Source of the DNA: Adiantum capillus-veneris
Taxonomy: Eukaryota; Streptophyta; Polypodiopsida; Polypodiales; Pteridaceae
Reading direction: 5' to 3'
Length of the DNA stretch: 60,000 nucleotides
NCBI GenBank assembly: GCA_014529385.2
Contig: CM043969.1
Location: forward strand, 32,096,446-32,156,445
The position numbers and the translations under genes were made by a program. A model generated the notes under the pieces. It was not told where the DNA came from. It saw nothing but the letters and a program-made list of their open reading frames with translations, and did no database searches. Of this stretch, positions 30,510-41,339 are shown in pieces; within the stretch, counting starts at the first letter, position 1, and the number at the start of each line of letters is the position of its first letter.

Positions 30510-31987
30510 TGTCACGAGGACGTGGCAGTTATTAACCATGTCACAGAGATGTGGCAACTGCTAACCTTGGTTGTTGGTTTCTTTCCAATGGGGTTTATTT
30601 TATTTGTTTTGAGACCCTCTTTTTGAAGTAGCAAACGGTCGCACATTGTATGGCCAATGTGAACGGTAGATTCACCCGCAGACGGGAAGTGGTCGGCACT
30701 GGAATTCGTATGGTAAGAGGATGTCTAGGCTCAGAGCAAGATCATATAGGTCCCCCCGTCGCACTTAGCAAGTTGGTGGATACTAGGAAGTGAACTCAAT
30801 TAAGGCGTAAAGTCAAGGTGGGACTACCAACAAAAAGTATCCGACAGTTGGGCCACATTGCACTTTTGGATGCGGTCCCAATGAGGATAGATGGTCAGAA
30901 GACCAGTGGGAACCCAACGGAAGCATCTCCTAAAATTTAGGGAACTGCTATTTTGGGCCGTGAAATGTGTTCGCGTCATTACCTCCGGTATGACTAGGGG
31001 AACATTTTATATCTCTGCCGCGAAGTCAACTGACGCGTCGGTTGGGATATTTTTAAGCGGCGAACCTGAAACGGGAAAATGCTTGAAAATGCGCCAAGTG
31101 TTACATTTTCGTGAACTTTCCTCTTGCAGAAAAATGGGCGCTGATTTTTAAGCTGGGAGAGGTCTCATTTGCAACCTGTCACAGGTTAAGAGCTATGGAG
31201 TGCTTCCTTTCCCTCTCATGTACAGTGTGGTGCTAGGAGTGATGCCCTGCACACTACACACTGCTCTCTCTCTCCCCTACGTGCAGTTATGTGATGCCCC
31301 ACAAGAGGGCTACTCATTTGACTGATGTACAGTTGTGTGGGTTCATGCTTTTGTGCTGAGGCAAGAGCCTCCTTGAGTAGGAACAGGGGTAGCTAGCTGC
31401 TGCTCCAAAGCAGGCACTGGTGAGGGTCATAACCTCACCGTACAGGTGCAAAATCAGCGCTGTGTATGCGCTGTAATTTCACTGTTTTTCAGCCATACGG
31501 ACGCCAGGATCATTGGGAATCGTGCCCCACTGGCAGAGGACAGTTAGGGGACTGCTTGGGGCTGAAAACAGGGCAAAAACCAGTAAATACAGCGTGCTGA
31601 ATTTACTGTTTTTGGACAGGAATCAGAGGGTATACGACAGTGCAAGCGAGTTCCAGCAGGGGAATTGGTTTCGCGCAAGTTTTGGGGTTGTTATGTTGCC
31701 GAAATTTGGCCAAATCAAATGGTATCTAGGTGGATACACGTGAAGGATTTTGAGGACCTTACCTTGTAATTTACCCTCCTAAAGAATAAAGAAATACCGA
31801 AAGGGGCGCCAATTTTGGGGCCTACGGGTTGTCGGCGTCTGCTCGGAGCATTCTAGCATCCGAGCCGTGTGTGTATTCAAGTGTTAACTCCCGTCGCAGG
31901 TTCTCTTTGCAAAGTGCTCTCTGTGTGTGTATAAAGTAAAGAATTTCGAGTGAAAGCCAACGCCTACCGCCCTACGGGCCGGTTTCA
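30510..31987 (+). repeat. G2 5' LTR
   Basis: 1478 bp from TGTCACGAGG to GGCCGGTTTCA. It carries the block 30641-30677 also present in the old LTR at 17090, so it is the ancestral form relative to the right LTR. Confidence 0.93.
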
Positions 31988-32004
31988 TGGTTCCATTGCC
32001 GGGA
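31988..32004 (+). promoter_or_regulatory. G2 primer binding site candidate
   Basis: TGGTTCCATTGCCGGGA starts at the first base after the LTR. G1 has a near-identical site at its own 5' LTR edge. The priming tRNA was not identified. Confidence 0.7.
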
Positions 32005-32085
32005 CATCAATCACTTTTTCCTCAAAGAGTGAGCCTGGATTGTTCAGGGTAAAGACACACAGTGCAAGAACACGGGGGTTACACT

Positions 32086-35000
32086 ATGGCCGACAAGGGG
32101 AAGGGAATTATGGAAGAGGGTTCCTCTCCAAAGGATAGGCAGGAGATTCCTATGGTTTTTGAGATTGGCGAGAGCTCAGGGCCACGTCAGTCTGTACCTC
32201 CTGTCAACGTGAATGTCCCTCCAGTAGTACAGGGCTTTATGACAGGGCAACTTGAGGATGATGCGTTTAAGACTCAGTTAGTTGCCGTGGTGAATGTCTT
32301 TTCGCAGCTGGTGCAGAATCCGAGGTTTATGGAATTCTTGCAAGCGCCACCGGTGCAACATCAAAATAGGCAACCTACGCCGCGTACGGAGCTTGTTGAA
32401 GCTCAAGCCCAGGTACTTCATGAGGCGCAGGAGGAAAGGGAACACTCGCATGTTGCGGAGTCGGGGGCTCCAAAGCAAGTTCCTCCCGTGCTTGAACAGG
32501 TGGCTAGAACGCCTATTCCACAGGTTATGCCAGTTCAGCCCGCCACCTTTCAGAGCCAGCATGCTATCTTGAATGGACAGGGAGCTGGATACCAGGCTAT
32601 GCACTCAGTTTTTCCACCACCCACGGTACATCCTGGGTATTTCGGGGGTGGATCAGTGTTCCAAAGTATGGCTGGTTATGCGTCTGGAAGTCAGCCGTAC
32701 ATGCCAGGAACAGTGTTCGGGGGTATGCAAGGCATCATGCCAAACCCCATGTATGGTACTATCGGCATGCAGCAAGGTTTCCACGACAACCAGGGCCAGT
32801 TTGGGGTGCCACAGGCTCATTTTGGCATGGCTGGTTTTTCTGGACAGCAGCCAGATATCGCACCTCTGACGCAAAATGTGAATGGCCAAGGCGTGCCGAT
32901 CATGCCTAGTACAGTGCCCATGTTGCAGACAATCCCGTATGACAACTTGGGGGCACTAGAGAATCCGAAGGCTTACAAAGAGGGTGGTGCAGCAGTAAAG
33001 TTCAGTACCTTCAGTGGTTTCGAGGACAAGACAAAGGCACTCACTTTCCTCCAGCAGTTTGATACAACTTATGCGGGAGGGAATTTTACAGAGGCCTCGA
33101 AGGTCAGGAAAGCTGCCACTTTCTTAAAGGACAATGCGCTTACATGGTGGACGACATTGTTAATGCAAGGACAGGCACCCGCCACTTGGGTTTACTTCAA
33201 GCAAATGTTTGCATCTGCTTGGCTATCAAATGAATTTGAAGCCGATGTCCTGACAGATTGGCACCAGCTTACTTCAGCTTCGTGCAAGAGCTTGCTGGAG
33301 TACAATAGGAGGTTTTGTAAAGCGTTACTCTTAGTGACCTCCTACAGATTTGTGCCACTGACAGAGCAGATAGAGAAGTATTGTTGTGGGCTGCCTAAAG
33401 GGCTTCGCGATTACTGTACAAAGAATAGAGTGGCTACCCTTACTCAGCTTATGGAAGTTGCGAACACTGGTCTTGCCCTGTTGAAAGGAGAGGACAGTGG
33501 ATTTCCGAGCAGTGATAAAGGAGGGCAGCAAAAGAAAAATTCAGCGAAGAAGCCCTTTGTGAAAACGGCTCCTGATGCGTCACAGGGGTCAGAACAGGCC
33601 ACCAAAGACAAGGATTCAGCTGGGACTTCTGGAGCGCAGACAAAGAAACAGAAAAGGAAGCCTTTTGTGCGCAAGTCGCTCGAGGAAAAGAAGGTCCTAA
33701 TGGCTGAGAACAAATGCTTTATATGCGAGCAGCCTGGTCATATTTCTATCAATTGTCCACAAAGGAAAAGGCCAGCTGACTCAGAGGATAAAGAAGACCA
33801 GAAAGGCAAGAAGCCAAAACCCACGGCAGGTTTAGTGCCAGACATGGTGGGTGACAGGCCCAGCACAGATGCCAGTGAGTTATGCAGGGCATGGGGTAAA
33901 GTTAGGGATCAGACGACACTCATCTTCTTTGATCCAGGTGCCAAAGCCAACTTTATCTCACCAGAGTTAGCTATGAAGCTGGGCATCAGAGCTGAAGAGA
34001 TGGGGTACACAGCAGAGGCAGGGTTGGCATGTCCTGGCCACTCAGAGTGTGTTACTCCCATCATTGGAAAACTGCGTCTGCATATCCAGTCGTATGTGGA
34101 CACTGAAGAGTTTTACATCATGCCGCTGAAAGGTTGTGACGTCTTGTTGGGGATCCCGTGGATGTTCCGAGTGCATGGAGTCTTGGATGCCTACAACAAA
34201 AAGATCACTGTACAGCATAGGGGCAAAACTCACATCTTGGATGTAAAGCTTAAAGGAGAGTCAGTCCCTATTGTATCTGCTTCTGCTATCACTTCTGTAA
34301 TAAAGAATCATCTTTCTGTGTACTTGATTTTTGCACGTGATGTCTCAGATAGTGATCAGTCAAATTTATCTGTGTTAGATAAAGAAAGGTCAGCATTTTT
34401 GCAAAAGTATAGTGACTGTTTTTCTGATTCATTACCGTCGCAATTGCCGCCAGAGAGACGTGAGGACCATCGGATAGATTTGGTGCCAGGGTGTAGCCCA
34501 CCAAATAGACCTCCCTACAGGGTTAGTGCGGCGCAACAGAAAGAGATTATGGGCCAGGTTGAGGAGTTATTAGAGAAGGGGCTGATTCAGCCTAGTTCTT
34601 CACCCTTTTGCTCCCCAGTGCTCCTAGTGCAGAAGAAGGATGGCTCATGGTGCATGTGTATTGATTACCGTGCGTTGAATAAGAATACCATCAAGAATAG
34701 GTTTCCTATTCCTTGCATTGATGATATTCTCGATCGTTTAGAGGGTGCTGCAATTTTCAGCAGGATAGACCTTAAGAGTGGATACCATTAGATTCGTATA
34801 AGCCCAGAGGATGTGCACAAGACTGCGTTTAGAACGACATTTGGTCTTTATGAGTTTCTAGTGATGCCGTTTGGGCTAACAAATGCTCCTGCCACGTTCA
34901 ACAGAATGATGGACCGGATTTTCCGCTCGCATCAACAGTTTGTTGGAACATTCTTCGATGACATGATTGTGTATTCGAAGAATGAAGAGGAGCATAGGCG

Positions 35001-37296
35001 TCACTTGACCATTGTGTTCGAAGAGCTGCGCAGTCACAAGTTACTTGTCAATCCTAAGAAAAGTGAATTCTTCCTCGAAGAGATCCACTTTCTGGGCCAC
35101 ATAGTCTCAAAGGATGGTGTTAGAATGGATCCCGCAAAGGTCGAAGCTATCAAGACATGGCCAGACTTGAAGACTGTGCACGATGTCAGAAGCTTCTTGG
35201 GATTGTGTTCCTACTATAGAAGGTTTATCAAAAATTTTGCAGAGATAGCATCGCCTCTTCACGCATTGCAAAAGAAAGAGGTCACTTTTAGATGGACCCA
35301 AAAAGAGATTTCAGCTTTTAGTCTCTTAAAGGAAAAGTTGACTTCAGATCCAGTTATTGTTTTGCCAGATCTCAGGAAGTCATTTGTGGTCCAGTGTGAC
35401 GCGTGTGGCAGTAGGATCGGAGGAGTGCTAATGCAAGATGGACGGGTAGTAGCCTATGAAAGCCGAATTTTGCAAGGGCCAGAGAGGACTATGCAAGTCT
35501 ATGAGAAAGAGCTCTTGGCCGTGATTCATGCGCTTTCTAGCTGGAAGCACTACCTCTTAGGTGCTGATTTTGTTGTCCAAACAGATCATCAGACCTTGCG
35601 ATACTTCTTGACACAGTCAAAGTTATCCGAAAAGCATATGCGATGGGCAAGCATTCTTTCCATGTTCCACTTCCAGATTATGCATGTGGAAGGCAAGAAG
35701 AATGTTGTGGCTGATGCGTTATCAAGAAAGCCACAAATTTCAGCTGTGTCAATTCCTTATCATCATGAGTTAGATGACATGAAGGAACAGTATACTGCTG
35801 ATGAAGATTTTGCAAGGATCTTTGAACAGTTACAAGAGGGGCAACATCACGAGCACTACCTCCTCAGAGATGGTTTTATGATGATGCATGGCAGACTTTG
35901 TGTCACTAGACCACTGCGACATAAGGTCATGGAAGAGAGTCATGTCCCACCGTATGCAGGGCATCGTGGCATTGATGCAACAGTTAAAGCGGTAGAGACG
36001 TTCTTCTATTGGCCTACCTTGAGGAGAGATGTGGATGCCTTTGTGCGAGCATGCATAGTTTGCGAAAAGGTCAAGTTTGACAGGCAAAAGGCACCAGGGT
36101 TGTTACAACCACTCCCGATTCCGGATAAGGCATGGGAAAGCATTGCTATGGACTTTATCTTTGATCTTCCAAGGACGCCAACAGGGAATGATGGTATATG
36201 GACCATTATCTGCAGGTTCAACAAGCAAGCCCATTTTATCCCTGTCAGGAAGAAGATAAAATCTGATCAGATGGCACGCTTGTTCATGTACAATGTGTTT
36301 AAGTACCATGGTATGCCACAATCGATTATCAGTGATCGTGATCCTCGCATGACCAGTTTGTTCTGGAGAGGATTGTTTGAGAACATGGGCACTACGCTCA
36401 AGTTTTCGTCTTCGTTTCATCCACAAAGTGATGGACAGTCAGAAGAGGCCAATTCTACTTTCTTAGATCTGCTGAAATGCTATGTGTCAGATAATAAGGG
36501 CAAGTGGGAACAGTATTTGCCTATGCTTGAGTATGCGTACAATAATACGGTGCATTCGTCTACGGGCAAAGCACCGTTTGAAATTGTTGAAGGCGGCAAA
36601 AAGGTTCCTCCCATTTTGCACACAAAGGACAAGATCTTTGAGGCAGATCGATATGTTGAGAACATGGATGAGATGTATAAGAAGATTAAAGTTGTCTTGG
36701 AGAAGACTCAAGCAAAACAGAAAAAGGGTGCTGATCGTCACCGTCGTGAATTGCTACTATCACCTGGTGATTGGGTTCTGCTAAGGTTCGAAAAGGCAAG
36801 GTTAAAGAAGATGAAGGGCAAGGAACGGCTGTTTCCTAAGCTCAGCATGCGTTACTATGGGCCTTTTCAAGTGCTTGACAAGATCAGCGATGTGGCTTAC
36901 AGGCTGAAATTGCCTGATGCGTGGAAGATTCATAATGCGTTTCACGTGAGTCTTCTAAGACCCTTCGTGGGTGATGTGCCAGAAGATATGCCAGTTGAGG
37001 ATCAGCCAGAAGTTGAGGAACTTGATGAGATCCTGGTACCTGAGCAAGTTTTGGCACATAAGGACAGAAAAGTTAAAGGACAAGTTGCAAGACGCTATTT
37101 GGTGAAGTTCAAGAACTATCCGCCTATGGATGCAAAGTGGATGGAAGAGCATGAACTGTCAGAGTCACCAAATGTATTGCAGCTTTACCTTGAAGCCTTT
37201 GGGTTACAGCCTACTTATGCCCCAACCCAACGTGTCCAAAGGAGGGGTAATAATAGAGCTAGTACATCAAATGTACATATGAATTCAGTGCCATAG
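32086..37296 (+). pseudogene. G2 Gag-Pol polyprotein, one in-frame stop
   Basis: The frame opens at ATG 32086 ([13 protein letters not shown], aligned with G1 MADR). It is closed once, by TAG at 34789-34791 (codon about 902), within the RT motif where G1 reads LKSGYHQIRI. After it the same frame runs to the stop at 37296. Domains: Gag with [20 protein letters not shown]; zinc knuckle [14 protein letters not shown] near residue 543; protease [11 protein letters not shown] near 614; RT with FFDDMIVYS near 955; RNase H; integrase; chromodomain-like VRRYLVKF-type region near 37060-37170. The C-terminus is 23 residues longer than in G1 (ends HMNSVP). The stop lies before the RT active site, so this copy cannot make a full Pol unless it is read through. 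Confidence 0.92.
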
Positions 37297-37452
37297 ATGG
37301 AAATGGCAAAAGTATGAAGGCAAAATTAAGTCATTTGTATCTATGTATGTTACGACCTCTCTTGTGGATACATGCGATGATAAAAGAGTGTTAATAGCAC
37401 AAGATCATCAGTGGCGTGTATTTATTGTATGCAATCGAGGACGTTTGCGATT
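37297..37452 (+). other. G2 3' noncoding stretch
   Basis: About 0.16 kb between the polyprotein stop and the purine tract. It lacks the duplications seen in the corresponding part of G1. Confidence 0.6.
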
Positions 37453-37466
37453 TCAAGAGGGGGGTA
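37453..37466 (+). promoter_or_regulatory. G2 polypurine tract
   Basis: CAAGAGGGGGGTA directly precedes the right LTR, the same run as in G1. Confidence 0.85.
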
Positions 37467-38920
37467 TGTCACGAGGACGTGGCAGTTATTAACCATGTCA
37501 CAGAGATGTGGCAACTGCTAACCTTGGTTGTTGGTTTCTTTCCAATGGGGTTTATTTTATTTGTTTTGAGACCCTCTTTTTGAAGTAGCAAACGGTCGAC
37601 CACTTCAAACGCAGACGGGAAGTGGTCGGCACTGGAAATCGTATGGTAAGAGGATGTCTAGGCTCAGAGCAAGATCATATAGGTCCCCCCCTCGCACTTA
37701 GCAAGTTGGTGGATACTAGGAAGTGAACTCAATTAAGGCGTAAAGTCAAGGTGGGACTACCAACAAAAAGTATCCGACAGTTGGGCCACATTGCACTTTT
37801 GGATGCGGTCCCAATGAGGATAGATGGTCAGAAGACCAGTGGGAACCCAACGGAAGCATCTCCTAAAATTTAGGGAACTGCTATTTTGGGCCGTGAAATG
37901 TGTTCGCGTCATTACCTCCGGTATGACTAGGGGAACATTTTATATCTCTGCCGCGAAGTCAACTGACGCGTCGGTTGGGATATTTTTAAGCGGCGAACCT
38001 GAAACGGGAAAATGCTTGAAAATGCGCCAAGTGTTACATTTTCGTGAACTTTCCTCTTGCAGAAAAATGGGCGCTGATTTTTAAGCTGGGAGAGGCCTCA
38101 TTTGCAACCTGTCACAGGTTAAGAGCTATGGAGTGCTTCCTTTCCCTCTCATGTACAGTGTGGTGCTAGGAGTGATGCCCTGCACACTACACACTGCTCT
38201 CTCTCTCCCCTACGTGCAGTTATGTGATGCCCCACAAGAGGGCTACTCATTTGACTGATGTACAGTTGTGTGGGTTCATGCTTTTGTGCTGAGGCAAGAG
38301 CCTCCTTGAGTAGGAACAGGGGTAGCTAGCTGCTGCTCCAAAGCAGGCACTGGTGAGGGTCATAACCTCACCGTACAGGTGCAAAATCAGCGCTGTGTAT
38401 GCGCTGTAATTTCACTGTTTTTCAGCCATACGGACGCCAGGATCATTGGGAATCGTGCCCCACTGGCAGAGGACAGTTAGGGGACTGCTTGGGGCTGAAA
38501 ACAGGGCAAAAACCAGTAAATACAGCGTGCTGAATTTACTGTTTTTGGACAGGAATCAGAGGGTATACGACAGTGCAAGCGAGTTCCAGCAGGGGAATTG
38601 GTTTCGCGCAAGTTTTGGGGTTGTTATGCTGCCGAAATTTGGCCAAATCAAATGGTATCTAGGTGGATACACGTGAAGGATTTTGAGGACCTTACCTTGT
38701 AATTAACCCTCCTAAAGAATAAAGAAATACCGAAAGGGGCGCCAATTTTGGGGCCTACGGGTTGTCGGCGTCTGCTCGGAGCATTCTAGCATCCGAGCCG
38801 TGTGTGTATTCAAGTGTTAACTCCCGTCGCAGGTTCTCTTTGCAAAGTGCTCTGTGTGTGTGTATAAAGTAAAGAATTTTGGGTGAAAGCCAACGCCTAC
38901 CGCCCTACGGGCCGGTTTCA
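37467..38920 (+). repeat. G2 3' LTR, with a local inverted replacement
   Basis: 1454 bp. Where the left LTR has 37 bases (30641-30677) this one has 13, GACCACTTCAAAC. These create a 9-bp perfect inverted repeat GACCACTTC (37598-37606) / GAAGTGGTC (37619-37627). Confidence 0.92.
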
Positions 38921-38925
38921 CGTGC

Positions 38926-39596
38926 TCTGGGGTGTCTATGGCTCCAACAACCTCTGCTTGCTGTAGTGTGACCCTGCTTGGAGTGGTGATGGATGGATTT
39001 GAGGCGAATATATGAAAGAAGTCAGTGAGCTGTGATTGTCGCCATCCAACGGTCGCCCTTTGTTGGTGTGGGTGATTGGAGGAGAGTCTCCCTTTGTCTC
39101 TGAATCTTTGGTAAGAAGTGACCTAGTTGTATTTGGTCTCTTGACTCCAATAGCATTCTTAAGGGTGGGTTGTCCTTTGAAAACGGCACATATCGGCCCA
39201 GTATGCTCTCATATGCTGGACATCTACATACATAGCGGTCCTCATTCTCCATCCTACCTGCACATACCCTGCATGTCCTCCGGCCTTTGTGAATCTGTTG
39301 TCACTTGTACATCTAACTTTACGTGCATGTGGACCAAGCTGTAATGCCTACCTCTAGGGTTTAGGACAGCCTAGGAAGTGTTCTAGCAACCTTTGTGAGC
39401 TTGTTCACAGGATGTGCATGTCTAGGCACTTTAATTAGTTGCATACCCTCTAATTGCATAGGAGGATCTGCCAGTGTTTGCTCAGTGTAGGCACTAGGGA
39501 GTGTTCACATGTATGATATCAGTTCTAGAATAGCCTAGGTATTAGTGCATATGCAGCCCCTCTAATAAGTGACTTCGTGGGGTGTCTTCCCAGCTA
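38926..39596 (-). pseudogene. Decayed LINE fragment related to LINE-A (finger region, about 39000-39330)
   Basis: On the minus strand the 39020-39320 part reads CRVCAGRMENEDRYVCRCPA, then YESILGRYVPFSKDNP and GHFLPKIQRQRETLL. This follows the LINE-A finger pattern (CTLCDMEPETELHYTCQCP, YEIRGRFHCLFREG, FLLELRRHRESLM). It is a diverged family member with no other conserved domain. The remainder (39331-39596) shows no feature. Confidence 0.6.
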
Positions 39597-39604
39597 TTGC
39601 TCGA

Positions 39605-40007
39605 CAGTGTATTTTTTTTGGGACAGACCCTAAGATTTTTGCTCAACTGTTTGGTGATAAACTAAAAGTTTTGGAGAAAAATTGTCAATTTTTTTTCAAG
39701 GCTTATAATAGCATTAGAAACAAAATTAGCTTCTCAAACACTATTTAAGTCAAAATGATTAATACGTTGTGGTATGATTTTCATTTATAAGAGGTAATTT
39801 TCTAAATCTTAGCATATTTTTTCTAATTTACAATATGTTCTCTAGATAAAACATTACAAATTGGCTCTAAAAGTTTATACATCTTACCTAATGCTCATAT
39901 TTTTGGCGATAATATATAAAATTTTACTCCTAGTTATAGCCAAGATCCAGGGTTCAAATTGTGCTTTTAGCCAAATTAGCGATATTTAGCCAAAAAAAAA
40001 TACACTG
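39605..40007. mobile_element. hAT-type MITE, 403 bp, AT-rich
   Basis: Terminal inverted repeats CAGTGTATTTTTTTTGG and CCAAAAAAAAATACACTG, flanked by the exact 8-bp duplication TTGCTCGA (39597-39604, 40008-40015). The 8-bp duplication and CAGTG ends indicate the hAT superfamily. The interior is AT-rich and has no coding frame, so it depends on a transposase made elsewhere. Confidence 0.9.
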
Positions 40008-40015
40008 TTGCTCGA

Positions 40016-40544
40016 CCCACCCCCAATTGCAGTATAAAGGAGAGCTTGAGGCTCTCCCCTTTGATAAGTTTTGTATTGTATTTCAGGGGCACATAGCACC
40101 CTAGCACCCTTCAGCATCCCTAGCGTTTTCTTCTCCATCAGCACCCTCAGCTTACTGCCGTTTTTCAGCAGCAGATCAGCACCTCTTTAGCCTTGTGTTC
40201 TCAGCCCCTATCATCCGCAACATCAGTGTTTTGCAGATCAACCATCAACATTGGCGTTTTTGGAGCAGAGCAGCCATTAGCAGATTTCGGCCCTCAGATC
40301 AGTCAGCGTTTCCAGTTTTCGGCCATAGCCTTTTGGTGCCATTGTAGATCCAAGTGAGATTAGCCCTAGCATTTTCAGATTTCAGCCCTTAGCCTCTCAA
40401 ATCCAAGCATTTAGTGCATGATCCCATCAACATCTCAGTATGTAGATCCATTGTATCAGCATTTGTGCAATCTAAAGCAAATACCACTCTAGCAATAGAG
40501 TGCGGGGCTCTTAGAGGGGGTTTGGGACCCCATATGGTGTTAGT

Positions 40545-40548
<4 letters not shown>
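40016..40548 (+). other. Unassigned region with TATA-like box and CAGC/GTTTTT-rich leader
   Basis: TATAAAG lies at 40033-40039. From about 40090 to 40390 words such as CAGCACC, CCTAGCGTTTTC, GTGTTTTGCAGATC and GGCGTTTTTGG recur, the reverse complements of the words in 18371-19330. No protein is credible. It ends at the (TC)n tract that starts LINE-A2. It may be a promoter and leader of an unidentified retroelement. Confidence 0.4.

Positions 40549-40593
<45 letters not shown>
40549..40593 (+). repeat. (TC)n microsatellite at the 5' end of LINE-A2
   Basis: About 22 TC units. LINE-A homology starts directly after it (AGGTACATGTGGGTGAGATT). Confidence 0.95.
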
Positions 40594-40595
<2 letters not shown>

Positions 40596-40601
40596 GAGCA
40601 A

Positions 40602-41298
40602 GCTAGGTACATGTGGGTGAGATTGAGAGCAAAGACTGGCAGATATCTTTACATTGCCATTTGCTACTTCCCCCCGAGTACGTCAGTACATGCACCACCC
40701 AGAGGACAGTCCCCCTTCTCTATTTTGGATGATGACATATGGAAATTCTCTAGAGATGGCGACATTATCATTCTAGGGGACTTAAATGCTAGGACTGCCC
40801 ATCATCAGACAGTATTTTATGATACTTCAGAGGAGATGCTGAGAGCAGAGTTACCGGGGAACGCCCCCTAGCCCCCATTCTGGCGTTCCGGGGGGGCAGT
40901 TCCCTTCCCGAACGTTCCGAAATGTCCCGGAACGTGTGACATTCCGGGTGGCCAGTGCAAACCGGAACGGCCGTTCTGGAACGCCCCAGAAACGTTTCGG
41001 AATGCCCCTGGAACGGCCAACGGCTACAAACAAATTTGGCAAAAATTGAAAAAATTGAAGTAAATGTTTGGGCTTCTTTTTGAAGTGTGCAAGGCCTCAA
41101 GGACTCATAAAATGCACCCCCCTCCCCCTTTCTCTCCACAAGCTAATCCTCAAGGCTCAAGCTCTCTCCCTCTCACACTCTCAAGATCTCTTCCTCTCAA
41201 GACTCACTCTCTCAAGGCTCAAGGCTTCAAGCCTTCAAGCTCTCTTCCTCTCCCTCCCACTCTCTCAAATCTCTACCTCTCCCTCTCACTCTCTCGAG

Positions 41299-41339
<41 letters not shown>

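Larger units (their letters stand above)
30510..38920 (+). mobile_element. G2: complete Ty3/gypsy chromovirus with one nonsense codon
   Basis: An 8.4-kb LTR retrotransposon on the plus strand. LTRs are 30510-31987 (1478 bp) and 37467-38920 (1454 bp), with the 5-bp duplication CGTGC at 30505-30509 and 38921-38925. The 24-bp length difference comes from one replaced block; other differences are few, so the insertion is fairly recent. Order: LTR, primer site, short leader, gag-pol, 3' noncoding, purine tract, LTR. The LTR shares blocks with G1 but differs at its start (TGTCACGAGGACG). It lies in the sense orientation of the host gene. Confidence 0.95.

Noticed and set aside
30891-31743. Small frames repeated at 37824-38676
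   Set aside because: They lie in the two G2 LTRs; no coding evidence.
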